A stretch of 64,000 nucleotides of DNA from Megalobrama amblycephala (GCF_018812025.1 NC_063061.1:33048166-33112165); one strand, 5' to 3'. Numbered from the stretch's first letter, positions 21,941 to 33,437 are shown. The notes: generated from the letters alone by a model not told the origin. Numbers and translations are program-made.

Positions 21941-22675
21941 ATGGACCCAGCAGTTTACCTCCTGAACTTATGTCAAGGTAATTTTTCCATTGAGGACTAT
22001 GTCAAGGATTTTTGTTATGCGTGCCATCGTGTCAATTTTAACGACATGGCACTTAAGGATATATTTCGTCATGGAATTAATGAACCTTTGCGTTCACTTT
22101 TGCCATGGGGAAAAAGTCACTTTTCCCTGGTTCAATACATCGACCACGCCCTGTTACTAAGTGGATCATCTTTTACTGTGGGGTTTGTGGATGATGAGCC
22201 CCACACTCCCACAGTACCATCTACACCTGACTGTCTCCATGCGCCCACGTTCATGTCTGGGATTATTTATGCCACGCCAGTGCCTGCTCCAGCCATGCCT
22301 GCCATGCCTGCCATGCTAGTGTCTCGTCTTGAGCCAGCCGCTTCGCATTCAAGGCCGCCGGCCGCTTCGCACTCAAGCCCGCCGCCCGTTTCACCCTCAA
22401 GGCTGCCACGTCAGTGTCTCGCCCCAAGATGGAGCCTCGTCATGCCACGCCAGAGTCTCATCATGCCACGCCAGAGTCTCATCATGCCACGCCTGAGTCT
22501 CATCATGCCACGCCTGAGTCTCATCATGCCACGCCAGAGTCTCGTCATGCCACGCCAGAGTCTCGTCAGGCCACGGCAGAGTCTCGTCATGCCACGCCAG
22601 AGTCTCGTCAGGCCACGGCAGAGTCTCGTCTTGCCATGCCAGAGTCTCGTCTTGCCATGCCAGAGTCTTGCCTAG
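21941..22675 (+). CDS. Gag-like protein of the LTR element
   Basis: The first ~85 residues (MDPAVYLLNLCQG, then SIEDYVKDFCYACH, NEPLRSLLPWGKS and VQYIDHALLLSGSSF) resemble the retrotransposon gag-type domain of fish gypsy elements, which builds the particle shell. From about residue 120 the protein runs into proline/serine/arginine repeats (SRLEPAASHSRPPA) and then MPRQSL-type 7-residue repeats from the minisatellite. A shift near 22400 puts the repeat region into the alternative ATPESRH frame, open to 23247. No zinc knuckle is seen. It is probably inactive. Confidence 0.6.
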   Translation: MDPAVYLLNLCQGNFSIEDYVKDFCYACHRVNFNDMALKDIFRHGINEPLRSLLPWGKSHFSLVQYIDHALLLSGSSFTVGFVDDEPHTPTVPSTPDCLHAPTFMSGIIYATPVPAPAMPAMPAMLVSRLEPAASHSRPPAASHSSPPPVSPSRLPRQCLAPRWSLVMPRQSLIMPRQSLIMPRLSLIMPRLSLIMPRQSLVMPRQSLVRPRQSLVMPRQSLVRPRQSLVLPCQSLVLPCQSLA

Positions 22676-23166
22676 CCACGCCAGAGTCTCGCCATGCCAC
22701 GCCAGAGCCTCGCCATGCCACACCTGAGCCTCGCCATGCCACGGCTGCCATGCCAGAGCCTCGCCATGCCACGCCAGAGCCTCGTCATGCCACAGCTGCC
22801 ACGCCTGAGCCTCGTCATGCCACGGCTGCCACGCCTGAGCCTCATCATGCCACGGCTGCCACGCCTGAGCCTCGTCATGCCACGGATGCCTTGCCTGAGT
22901 CTCGTCAAGCCATGCCAGAGTCTCATCAGGCCACGGCTGCCACGCCTGAGCCTCGTCATGCCACGGCTGCCACGCCTGAGTCTCGTCATGCCACGCCAGA
23001 GTCTCGCCATGCCACGCCTGAGCCTCGCAATGCCACGCCAGAGCCTCGCCATGCCACGCTGCCACGCCAGAGCCTCGCTATGCCACGGCAGAGCCTCGTC
23101 ATGCCATGGCTGCCACGCCAGAGTCTCGTCATGCCATGCCAGAGCCTCGCCATGCCACGGCTGCCA
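22321..23166 (+). repeat. Second 21-bp minisatellite array inside gag-like region
   Basis: One spacer copy (22321-22437) is followed by about 34 units. The distal units acquire a GCCACGGCTGCCACGCCTGAG insertion pattern, giving ATAATPEPRH in translation, i.e. a 30-bp variant made of the 21-bp unit plus 9 bp. As in the first array, most frames on both strands remain open. Confidence 0.85.
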
Positions 23167-23434
23167 TTTATGTGCCAGTTATGTGTTCTCTTAGTTCTTG
23201 TATTTATAGCAATTGTCTTCCCCATGTTCCTTTGTCGTGTATTGTAAATGTAACCTGCTGTCGGTGAGTCATTTTGTCAAGTCTGCTCAAGCCAAGTCTG
23301 CTCAAGTCAAGTCAAGCCAAGCCAAGCCATGTCAAGTCATGTCTTCGTTTTTGTTCATGTTCATATTTGGGAATGTTAATAAACTGCACTTGGGTTCTCA
23401 CTACGTTCGCCTCCAGTGGACTCCCTACATTACA

Positions 23435-24679
23435 GCCATAAACTCACTTCTGAAAGTGAAAGACAGCATAAGAATTTTTTGTCTTGTGTTGTCATGCATG
23501 TCTTATATAAACACACACTGTTTCATCTTTTGTACTGTACAGTAACAGTGAAACATTAAATTGTTAAGGTTCATTGTATAATCATACAATATCTGCATGC
23601 TATAAAAATGTGAATGCTTTAAAACCTTCCCGAGAATATTCGTTTGACAAGGTTTCATATTTTACAATGATGTGTACAGGATCACGATATTATTAATCAT
23701 CAAGGATTTCAAGCATTTTTTGTTCAATCTCCTCTAAACCATTTTTTTTTTTTTTTATGGGGGAAAAAACCCCAAAGAAACTTCATTGTAACTGTGATCA
23801 ACTAATCTGTTGATGCCAGAAGTAGGAAATACGCAGAGAATATGCGGAGAAACAAAATATCAGAAACATTATCAAAATCATTCACAGACATTCTTAATAA
23901 TACAGTTACTAAAGCACAAATCTGTATTGAGTCTTACAGTTCATAAAACACATGTACTGCCATCATGTGGGAGTAGATGAAGTGTTTCCCAGCAGTCCGA
24001 TGTTTAACTCCGTACTGAGGGATATTGGCACTTTACATTCTAGGAAACTGAATGTAAAGAGAAAAAAGCATCATATTTATCAGCACTGAATTGAATACTC
24101 TTTATAATCAGTCAACACTCAACTTAACTCAACATTTTTGTTGTTGTTTTTTTAAGTTTCAGTTGGTACCAGCATTTTTGATAATTTTCACAAAAATCTC
24201 CATGCCAGCGGACAATATTGTTCTGTTTATTCTAAGTCGTCCACTTTAAATGCTCGAGCTCTTTAAAGCAGGATGGATTTTGATTGGCTGTCAATGTTTT
24301 TTATGATTCATCAGCTGAAAAACATTGATATGATCATGTTAGCTTATGTGTGTAAACAATGCTTCCATCGCTTGTTTTTGCTTCTGTTTTGCTTGATTTT
24401 GGATCTGGGGATTCTGTACTATTTCAGAAGATGTGTAATAGCGCCACCTACTGTATAACAGTGAAAACATGGATTGGTGGGGAAAGAGTTAAGCATAAGA
24501 ATTTAACAATTTACTAGTTTTATTCTTCAGTCAGTAAGAAAATGAGAAGTAGAGCATTTGTAGGATGTTCTACACAGCATTCATCATGTCGATTAATCTG
24601 CAAGCAGCATAGATTGTGAAGAGAACAATGGGGGGCTGATACTTGACCTTCACAATTTTGTTTTTTACTGACATATAAT
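23435..24679. other. Gene-free stretch
   Basis: A poly-T run (23742-23757) and AT-rich DNA are seen. The 61-codon ORF at 24273-24458 has no recognisable domain. I see no exon with convincing splice signals. Confidence 0.4.
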
Positions 24680-25160
24680 TAAGGCTGCACGATTTATCGT
24701 GATTAAACCACATGTGATTTTGGCAATGGCTGCGATTATTTTATGCGCAGCTTGTCAGAGCTGTACAGCTCGGTGATCAGTAGTAAATGCTTCTCCATCT
24801 GAACGCCTGAGTGCGCTCAAAATACGCCCTGCAGCAGAAGAAGATAACGTGTCATATCACTGTAGCTGAATAAACTGAAGATTCAAACACTTTGATTTAT
24901 TAAACATGACTAATAAACACACGACTGCCTTATTCTGTATAAGAGGCCACATCATCTCACAGATGGATGCTCAACTGTCGTTATAAAGCGAGTTTGGAGT
25001 AAAAACATGTTATTAAATGTTGTCTCGCAGTGCTTTCAGATGGATTAGCATTTGAAGCCATACTTCATTGACATTGCTGCGCATAAAAAAAGTAATCGCA
25101 GCCTTTATGATTTCAAAATCCCACTAAGAGTCATGTTTAAGCGACAATCGTGCAGCCCTA
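24680..25160. mobile_element. 481-bp hAT MITE with perfect 8-bp target duplication
   Basis: It starts TAAGGCTGCACGATTTATCG and ends CGACAATCGTGCAGCCCTA, flanked by CATATAAT at 24672-24679 and 25161-25168. It encodes nothing. It sits just downstream of the last exon of the GIMAP-like pseudogene. Confidence 0.9.
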
Positions 25161-25234
25161 CATATAATGCGTATTCTTGAAGTTTAACATGAAATTAAAG
25201 TTTCACAGGGAACCTGTAAAATCCAAACACTCAC

Positions 25235-26330
25235 CTCAGTTCATATATGAGTTGACTATGATTGCAGATTTTTTTCAGAACCTAAGAGAAAGAGACAGAA
25301 AGAATATTTTAGGCATCTAACACCGTGTGTACACTGGATGCGACTTTTGTTGCATTGCGCCGTGCAGCAACAGCTAATAGCTGTCTACACTGAAAATACT
25401 TACCACTAGGGGGAGTAACTGCTGTTGAGATATGAATGCCATGCTGTGATACAGTGACTATCTGCAGCAGTTCCACCTCTCTTCTATCCAAAGTTCTCGG
25501 TATGTCATACTCTTCTTGTACTTGTTTCTCTGTGAGCAGAAATTCTTCTATATCTTTTGATTCTCTTGGATTCTTTTCTATCTTTTTCTCATTGCCTTTG
25601 AGTTGCTCCAGTTCTCTTTGAAGCTTCTCATTGTCAGACTTCAGCTGACTCTCTCTTTCATTGGAGGCGATCAGTTCTGCATTGACCCGTCTCTTATGAT
25701 CCCTAAGGTCAAACAACTCTTCTTTTAGTTCATATTTTTTTTATCTTTGAGAGCATCAATCTGTTGACTTAACTGATTCTCTCTGCTTATGGTCTTTCCT
25801 TAACAGATTCTCTCTGAATCTATGAGTATCCAGTTCTTCCCTTAACTGATTCAGTTCTTCACGCAGATCTTGTAATTCTCTCACATTTTCAGAATTCTGT
25901 TTTTCCATTTCTGTAATTTTAGCTCTTAGATTTTCCTCTGCTATTTTCATTTCTGCCAAATCTCCTCTCAGTGTACTCTCCCTCTCCTCATATTTAGCAT
26001 CAAATTCTTTCTTAAAATAGGTTTCTGCTTTGTACAGCAATTCAAGGTCCTTTGTAAAAAAGTTTCATCGCAGTAGCATCATGGAATAGCTTTAGGACAT
26101 TGTGCTCATTGTCCTTTAAAATGTGGTACCTTTCTCTGCACTTTCTGACACAACGGTTCCTGCCTATATCTCTGTTACTGTATCCATGCATAAATAACAC
26201 CATACAGTAGTCTAACACCTCCTGCCCAAACACTTCACTGAGGGCTCGTAGGAGATAATTCTCTTTTCCAGAGTTACGCACATCTCCAAGCACTAACAGA
26301 AATGCATGAGGTACAGGAAACACCATTGAG
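25235..26330 (-). pseudogene. GIMAP/AIG1-like GTPase pseudogene with coiled-coil tail
   Basis: GIMAP proteins are immune-associated GTPases that act on internal membranes of lymphocytes. The piece 26326-26042 covers the second half of an AIG1 G domain: PHAFLLVLGDVRNSGKENYL, then ALSEVFGQEVLDYCMVLF and the conserved ERYHILKDNEHNV box. The half with the P-loop is missing. A +1 shift at about 26050 leads into TKDLELLYKAETYF and a long coiled coil (26040-25756), another shift follows near 25770, and a third piece (25716-25405) ends ...LDRREVELLQIV with donor AGTG|GTAAGT. A small exon, 25281-25235 (VLKKICNHSQLIYEL), has acceptor CTTAG and donor GTGAGT. Two or more frameshifts and the missing half make it a pseudogene. 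Confidence 0.75.
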
Positions 26331-26765
26331 TAAGAAAACTCCCTCTACTTACACAGTACTTTCCAGGCTGTAATCTAAAGCGTTACCCATCTTTCTACAT
26401 GCACAGATGCTGTCAGTCAGACACCACAACATCATCTACTTAGAGGAAGTGACACAAAAATGTATGGACTTCATAGAGGTTTGTGCAGATATGAAACTTG
26501 GTCTTTGTTGTGGCAAAAATTCAACTCAACTCACTGCATAAGAGACAAACACGTCCAATTGTCTTTCGAAAGTTTTATTTCTTGCAAGAAAGGTCAGACA
26601 GTCATACAGGCTCACAAAAAGCTGCAGAATGTAAGACCAAGAACAAAAGCTTCCCCTCACTTTTATATCTCTAACCTCCAAGGCTGAAGCCTCTGTCCTT
26701 TTACCATATTAGGAGCATCTCTTGGCGGCTGTAACTTTCCACACATTGTTAACACAGACATGTTT
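26331..26765. other. Unassigned stretch upstream of the GIMAP pseudogene
   Basis: The place where the N-terminal half of the G domain is expected holds unrelated DNA. The ORF 26460-26687 has no known domain. A TE insertion or deletion that removed the 5' half is likely, but no element ends could be read. Confidence 0.35.
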
Positions 26766-26930
26766 TTAAAGGGATAGTTCACCCAAAAAATGAAAATTTG
26801 ATGTTTATCTGCTTACCCCCAGGGCATCCAAGATGTAGTTGACTTTGTTTCTTCATTACTGTAAACTAACATTAAAATGACTGTTGAGTGACAGTAGAGA
26901 TATGTTGATATACTCACCAGCAGGAGGAGG
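26766..26930. mobile_element. TTAA MITE left part (GGGATAGTTCACCC family)
   Basis: It begins TTAAAGGGATAGTTCACCC, the reverse of the terminus at 350-368, followed by the same GCTTACCCCCAGGGCATCCA interior seen inverted at 306-325. The right end is not visible. A hAT-like start, CAGGGCCGTGCACAGACC, follows at 26948. Confidence 0.65.
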
Positions 26931-26947
26931 ATCTTCTTTGGTCTGAA

Positions 26948-28590
26948 CAGGGCCGTGCACAGACCTTTGAGGGGCATGTGCTGAAACTGAAAAAGGTGCA
27001 CTAAGGTTGGTTGTTCTCTCTCATGCACAACACTAAAGTACACATGAAATCAAAATTGACCTTATTTATTTTGTTATCTCAAATTGTTAGTTTTGTGGTG
27101 AACAATTAATCTGTGCAAGTCAATCCACACAAAAATTGTTTGGCTTCGTAATATTTAATCAAAATCTGAAAATGCTCCTCCCCTCTGCAACAGTGCCCCT
27201 TCTCTAATGACATCAGTTTGACAGCTTGGGTTGTAAACACGTAAACCACTCCTCTGCAACCGTTAGTCTGCTATGAGCTGGTGATGGAGAGGAGGAGCGC
27301 TAAAATAAAACTCTGCCCTCTATTCAATATTCCGTTTCATTTGGAAATACGTCACAACACTGGAGAAAAGTTGTTGCAAATGTGAAAAGTACAGTTGCAG
27401 TGAAAAGTTTTAATTGTGCCTGAGCTTCTCTCTTTGCTATATATATATTAATACACACTTTACACACACACACACACATTACATTCTACATGATAAAATA
27501 TAAAGAAGCACAGTGACCTGATGATTCTATAATATTTTTAGTTACTACAACATTACTGTAGTAAAACCATGTTTTACTTTGTTTATACATGTTAAGATGA
27601 GCGGGAGTATACAATACTAAATTTAAAAAAAAATATGCATGCATATTAACATCGTAAACATTAACCGTGCTGTGTGACCATATATAATATGATTAAATGT
27701 TAATAAATGAAGTGTGTCAGCATGCTATCTGCAGATAGCCATCATAAATCAAACAAGAAGTTTCTTAGAAATTTATTTTACCTAGCTGACGACGAGGATC
27801 TCTTTGTGTCAAAGTCAAATGCAGTTACGTCGGGTTTTTGACCAGAATGTGTGCAAATGTGCAATTTGTCCGTCATTAAAACGATGACATCACATTACGT
27901 CATCATCAATTGGTTATGTACTCAGTTTTTCCTGTTGTAAAATACGTTTGGCCAAAATCTCAATATATAAAAGATGGAATAGGCTACTACTGTATGCACA
28001 GGCTATTTGTAGGGAATTGGCTATGACTAACTTAGCTGGCAAATGCTAGCCCCCTCCCTCTCTCTCCGCCGCCGGTCTCAGGCCTCAAATGCATGAAATA
28101 GTGTTTCTTTCATAAATACAACGTTGTACTTATTCAAACAACAAGATATGTGACCTGATCCAGCAAAATGAGTCACAGTGACCCAAATTTCACAATTGAG
28201 ATTTTGGTATCAATTGAAAGATGAGACAATAAGCTTTACAATGATATCCTAGTCAATGTCATACCTTGAATGGTTTTAAAGATATACCCAGTTGAATTAT
28301 GGGCGTCTGCCCTCTTTTTCCAATTGAAAACCTGAGAAAATCGCTTTTAAAGTTTTTTTGCCCATTTTTTTGTTGATATCTTTCAAAATCCATTGCATTT
28401 AAAGGGATAAACTATTTATTTTACAGCTTAATTTGACCAAAGACATTTTTTTATATATAAATGCTATTAAACCAGGCTGAAGCTCAAATTATTTTAAAGA
28501 ATTTATTTGAATTAATATTTTATAAGGCACTTTTACAAAGATTTACTAAAATCAGAAAGATTGAACAGAGGTGCTGCTACATTTTTGCTT
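26948..28590. other. Gene-free stretch with repeat remnants
   Basis: It holds a possible hAT terminus at 26948, a CA run (27466-27477) and AT-rich DNA. I see no coding exon. The sequence 28150-28440 is even in composition and may be an old repeat, but I cannot name it. Confidence 0.35.
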
Positions 28591-28595
28591 GAGAG

Positions 28596-28597
<2 letters not shown>

Positions 28598-28636
<39 letters not shown>

Positions 28637-28647
28637 ATGTGTGTGTG
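28598..28647. repeat. (TG)n microsatellite
   Basis: A TG run of about 17 units, then GCGCATGTG and (TG)3, flanked on both sides by GA runs. It lies just beyond the 3' end of the LINE. Confidence 0.9.
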
Positions 28648-28659
28648 AGAGAGAGAATT

Positions 28660-30085
28660 TTGAATTCAACACACCTTTATTACAATTTTCGACAACATAA
28701 TACAATCAATTCCTACTACATATACACAAAACTCATTTTAAAAAATAAAACAAAATAAACACCCAAAAATTAAAAAATTGTAAACTCTAAATCCCCGTCA
28801 CTAATTTCACACTAAGCCCTTTTGTAACACCAAATCATTTCAAACCGCATAAGATCTCCCATAGCTTTATAGTACCGAAAATCAACCAGAATCCTAGACT
28901 TCACTAAGTTAAAAAACACAGTTTGTAGGTTACCATTTAAATTCTGTTCAATCTTAATTTTCCTGGTATCATAAATTGCCATTTTTGCTTGGCCTAAAAG
29001 GAAATTTAACAATTGGCAACAGAATTGATGTTTCCGAGTATATTTAAAACCACAAATAAACACTTCCAATGAAAAGATCTCATCAAACCGATTAAACAAG
29101 CCCCCTAGAACTTGTGAATTGAGCCTATTACAAAAACCAAAGGCATGATAAACAGTTTCCCTCTGGAGGCAAAAAGGGCATTCATCACTGATACCTGGGT
29201 TTATAACTGAAACAAGAGCGTTCACAGCAATAGTGCCATGAAGAACTCTCCATTGTAAGTCTCCTACTTTCTTTGACAAAGGTGACTTATACAGGGCTCT
29301 CCATTCCGGTTTAACATTCTCTCCTAAATGGAGGACAGCACGCCAAGGAGTATCAACCCTATTACATAAAAATGTCTTATTTAAAGACTTAACACAACTT
29401 TTATATACACTTTTCCCAGATGCAGAATTGGGTCCCCTTAAAAACAAAATACTGTTTTGTAAAAACACACCATCACACTCATTAAAATCAGTCAACAAAC
29501 ACAAATCAGGGAATGGATCATTACAATTTAGGGTAATTAATCCTTCAGAGTATTCTCTTAACAATTTAACTTCTTCAGGTACAAGAGCAGACTTCCATTT
29601 TTCAAGCAATTTGCCTACTATACGTTTCGACTTTACCCCCAGACAACTGGTGACAGCATCAACATTCTCAAAAGCCAGCCCAGTCAGTTTAAACAGATGC
29701 CCAAATGTTAAAACTCCAGCGTTAAGAAGTATCAGGTTGATAGAAGGGAGCAACTTCTCATTTGATAGGTCCATTCGTGATCCATAAATCAGAGGTTCTT
29801 GGAGCAACCAATGTAAGGAGGTTGTAGTGTCATGTCTCTGCACTTTAAACAGAGACCAAACTTTGAAAAGATTCCCAAAGTCCAGGCCTCCGAATCCTTG
29901 CAAAATGGTACAGGCAGCAAACTTCCAGCTTGGACCAGTCAACAATCTTTGAATAAACTGGATCCTGAAGGCCGCTATTCTGCTCTGTACATGCATTAGA
30001 CCATGTCCTCCTTCTTCCTTGGGTAGGTCCAGAATAGACTTCAGTACCCAATGCATTTTGTCCCAAAAAAAGTCAATTAAAATTT
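28660..30085 (-). mobile_element. 5'-truncated non-LTR retrotransposon (TX1/L1-like LINE)
   Basis: Only the 3' end of ORF2 remains. The single open frame (30056-28812, 414 codons) starts in FFWDKMHWVLKSILDLPKEE, typical of the region behind the reverse-transcriptase domain in TX1-like elements. It continues through KVGDLQWRVLHGTIAVNAL to a zf-RVT-like CPFCLQRETVYHAFGFC (Cys-x2-Cys, His, Cys). The endonuclease and reverse transcriptase are absent. The 5' break lies near 30080 and the 3' flank is AT-rich. The uninterrupted frame over 1.2 kb suggests a fairly young insertion. Confidence 0.85.
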
Positions 30086-30158
30086 ATTGCAATCTTGGCA
30101 GCAGATCTCGTGGAGGATCCACACAAATTAATCGATGCCAAAGAGCAGATGCAATAAG

Positions 30159-30197
<39 letters not shown>

Positions 30198-30620
30198 GCC
30201 ATAGACAGACGTATCTCGTAAACAAAGTCTTCATCAAATGAAGAAAACACGGCTCTCCATCGTTGAGTTTACACCCTTTACAGCAAAAGGCACGTATTTT
30301 GGCTAACTCGACATCCCGATCACCACTAACTGATTCACAACTAGACATTGAGGAGATCTGCTAGCTTGTTTACACAGAGTGCGCGCTAGTCTGACAGGAG
30401 GATGGCTGGACCGATCGCGTGCCTGTCAGTCGAAACGGGGCTTCCCATTGATAAAAATCAGCGTTTATGTCAGTGTGTTTACATTTCTAAGCTTTTTGAT
30501 TGGTTCCATACAACGTGTAACACCATATTTGGAGAGCAGAGACGTTTCAGGGGATACCGGGAAATGCTCATAAGTGATGATAGGAGTTCCATGTCAAATT
30601 TAATAGCCATTTAAATACCT
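30086..30620. other. GA microsatellite and two divergent small ORFs
   Basis: A (GA)n run lies at 30157-30198. A minus-strand ORF from 30348 reads MSSCESVSGDRDVELAKIRA, then FCCKGCKLNDGEPCFLHL, before running into the GA repeat. A plus-strand ORF starts at 30402 (MAGPIACLSVETGLPID...). The ~55 bp between the starts is relatively CpG-rich. I recognise neither protein; they could be first exons of an element or chance ORFs. Confidence 0.25.
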
Positions 30621-30992
30621 TTACTCAATTATTTGGACTATGAAACTTTGAGAGATTATTTTTGAAAGTCTGTTCTTTGAAATTAGCTTTAAAATGTTTT
30701 ATTTTTTCATTGTTTTTCCACATTATCGGCCCATATCTTAAAATAGAACGTTGCGACTTCCGACTCATTTCGCCAGAGCGGGTCACATATTTATTTACCG
30801 TAGCAAGACGTTCAGCTGCTCTGCTGTGGAACTTCAGTTCGCTGCACTCAGGGGGCGGAGTTAAGAGGTTTGACTGACAGTTTGAGCGGATCCAAAAAGA
30901 TTTTGTCACAATCTCTTTTTTAATACCTTTAATTGGCTAAATATATTTGTAAAACAGACAGACAGACGTAAAGGATGACCAGTAGCATTGAT

Positions 30993-32844
30993 TTATTGAA
31001 GAAAATAAATAAATAAAATAAAACACCTAAAACAAAAAAAAAGGGCACTTCGAAGTATAAGGACAAAAAGGGCATGTGCACGTGCCTGGGTCTGAAGATG
31101 TTCTCTGGATCTCACATCTCTCTGTGTCACTTCTCTCTTTCTGATCTCCAGCTCATTCTCTCTTTCCTCCAGTCTCTTGACACTCCTGTCCAGTTCTCTC
31201 TCTCTCTCTCTCATTTAGCTCATTTTCTTTGGCTTGTACTTCTCTTGTACCTCTCTCTGTATCATATTACATTCTGACTGTAACTTTGTAAGTAGAAAAG
31301 TTTCTTTAACTTTCGCTTCACTCAGATTATTTTGTAGTTGTTTTTCCTTCTTGTTGAGCTGTTCTACTTTTCTTTTAAGTTTCTCTTTTTCATCTTTTAA
31401 TTGTCTCTCTCTGTCTTTGTAAATGATCAGCTCTTCTTTCATTTGCTTCTCACGATGAATGAAAGTGCAAAAGTCATCCCTCATCTGAATCAGTCTGTCT
31501 TTTGAATCATTCAACTCTTTGCTCAACTGATTCTCTCAGTCTTTTGAATCATTCAACTCTTTGCTAAACTGATTCTCTTTCTCTTTGGAATCAATCAACT
31601 TTGTTTAACAGTTCTTTAAATTCTTCAAACTCTTTTTTAAACAGTCTCTCTACCTTTTGAATCATTCAACTCTTTTTTTAACTGAATCTCTCTGCCATTT
31701 GAATCATTCAACTCTTTGCTTAACTGATTCTCTTTCTCTTTTGAATCATTCAACTCTTTGCTTAATTGATTCTCTTTCTCTTTTGAATCATTCAACTCTT
31801 TGCTTAACTGATTCTCTTTCTCTTTTGAATCTTTCAACTCTTTGCTTAATAGTTTTCTAAAAACATCCAATGCTTTTTTAAACTGATTCTCCCTGACTTG
31901 GAAATCATCAAACTCTTTCCTTAACTGAATCTCTCTGCCTTTTGAATCATTTAGCTCTTTGCACAACATATTCACTTTCTTTTTTGAATCGTACAACTCT
32001 TCCCTTAACAGTTCTTTGAAATCATCAAACTTTTTTTTTTAAATGGATTCTCCCTGACTTGGAAATCATCCAACTCTTTTTTTAACCGAATCTCTCTGCC
32101 TTTTGAATCATTCAACTCTCTGCATAACATATTCACTTTCTTTTTTGAATCATTCAACTCTTTTCTTTATTTATTTTTCTTTTCCTCATATTCTTCCTGA
32201 AAATAACTGTTAGATTTTCTGAAACACTCCAGATGTGTTGTGAAAAAACTGCTGTCTTTTCTCTCTGTCATTGACTCTATTTTTATAAACAATTTATTAA
32301 CACTCTCGTCGATGTTTGTGATTAAATGAAAATGTGATTTCTGCCTCCACACATCTTCACACATGAGTTCTGTTCTGGATCATTGTCAGTAGCATCATCT
32401 TTAAATAACACCATACAATAATCCAAGACCTCCTTACCGAACACTTCACTGAGAGCGTGTAAAAGATAATTCTCTCTACCAGAGTCTTTCACATCTCTGT
32501 GTACGAACAGAAACGCATGAGGTCCAGGAAACAACATAGACTCGTATGACTCCATTTCATCTCTGATAGCTTTGACCCGCCTGCTGAAAAACAGGAATGA
32601 TTTCAAGTGTTTTAGCCATGTGAATAGAGTTTTTAATACAGAAACCTGTCGTCCACAAATATGAGCCTTCCTGGGCTCCACTATTCCAAATTGAAAAGCA
32701 TCCCTGTTCTGTCTTTCCCCAAGGATTGTGGCACATGCTTTATTCATAAGAGCATCATCACCTCCAAGCATCATCAATCTCAGCTTCTCATTGGAGCCTG
32801 TGGACGGTTCACCTTCATCTGTGAATGATTCATCTGATTCATCT
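30993..32844 (-). pseudogene. GIMAP/AIG1-like gene with non-canonical P-loop and long coiled coil
   Basis: The exon begins at about 32844 after acceptor CTTAACAG and reads DESDESFTDEGEP, then an AIG1-like domain: KLRLMMLGGDDALMNKACAT, ILGERQNRDAFQFG, ICGRQVSVLKTLFTW, PGPHAFLFVHRDVKDSG and SEVFGKEVLDYCMVLFKDD. The expected GxxxxGKS loop is replaced by GGDDALMNKAC, and no DTPG-like G3 follows GRQVSV, so GTP binding as in ordinary GIMAPs is unlikely. A frameshift near 32335 separates it from HLITNIDESVNKLFIKIESM, followed by a coiled coil of KELNDSKEKENQLS repeats and a KLKRKVEQLNKKEKQL segment down to 30993. Several frame breaks (about 31530-32160) make it a pseudogene, unless introns explain some of them. 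Confidence 0.7.
31530..32165 (-). repeat. 42-bp coding tandem repeat (14-aa coiled-coil heptad pair)
   Basis: In the minus-strand reading the unit is KELNDSKEKENQLS (14 residues, two heptads). Units are best kept at 31680-31850 and more diverged outside. The frame breaks several times between units. The exact two-heptad length fits a coiled-coil rod that grows or shrinks by unit slippage. Confidence 0.7.
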
Positions 32845-32972
32845 GTTAAGTGAAAAGTCAGAGAACAAATGTATAAATGCACAGCTGAAGAAAAACATTT
32901 AATATCTGCAGACAAAAATGTTTTTTTTAAATAATGCAAAATACTTGAAGCAAAATCAACAATATCTTCTTC

Positions 32973-32975
<3 letters not shown>

Positions 32976-33009
<34 letters not shown>
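32976..33009. repeat. (TA)n microsatellite
   Basis: An AT dinucleotide run upstream of the GIMAP-like exon. The remaining DNA up to 33437 shows no gene. Confidence 0.85.
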
Positions 33010-33011
<2 letters not shown>

Positions 33012-33437
33012 ACACTAACAAAGGTGCATATTTTCACCAAGATAGTAAATAGATACTGAAACATTTAACCTTTGAACATTGTTGCATGAACACAATGTTT
33101 GTCTTCATGCAACAATGATTCAGTAAATTAAAACTGTATGCAGTTTCTGCAGTAGAAGCCACTGCATGTAATCATTTTAATAGGCTATAATAAATTATGT
33201 GCGCCTCAGAGAGCGCAGACGAAACACAATAAACGCTGCGTGTTATCTTAAATTCAGATGCTTGGTGTTTGTGAACACAATCGTGTGAGATCCTTGTGGG
33301 AGGAAATTATACTGAACCACTTTAACAATAGACTTTGCTCAGGCATTACAGAATGACGAAAACATCAATAAAGATGCTGTACAACGAGATCGGTCGCTAG
33401 TTTATCCAGTTATGCTGTCTCATCGCAAAGTCATAGC

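Larger units (their letters stand above)
21761..23434 (+). mobile_element. Non-autonomous LTR retroelement with gag-like ORF
   Basis: The 5' LTR (21761-21924, 164 bp) starts TGTCACGGG and ends TTACA. The 3' LTR ends at 23434 with the same CTCCAGTGGACTCCCTA...TTACA; its alignable part starts near 23341 and includes AATAAA. The 5-bp flanks are GCCGT and GCCAT, a target duplication with one change. The inside holds a gag-like ORF and a 21-bp minisatellite. There is no protease, reverse transcriptase or integrase, so it would depend on an autonomous partner, probably of the Ty3/gypsy type judging from the gag. Confidence 0.7.

Noticed and set aside
22438..23160. CRISPR-like array
   Set aside because: Repeats are 21 bp with no unique spacers, in a vertebrate genome inside a retroelement.
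19627..23247. About fifteen overlapping ORFs of 60-284 codons on both strands
   Set aside because: All are translations of the same stop-free 21-bp minisatellite and its spacer. Only the gag-like frame has an independent domain.
28812..30056. A 414-codon ORF as a host gene
   Set aside because: It ends in a zf-RVT-like cysteine motif and has the ordering of the C-terminus of a LINE ORF2, with a 5' truncation; it is a retrotransposon.
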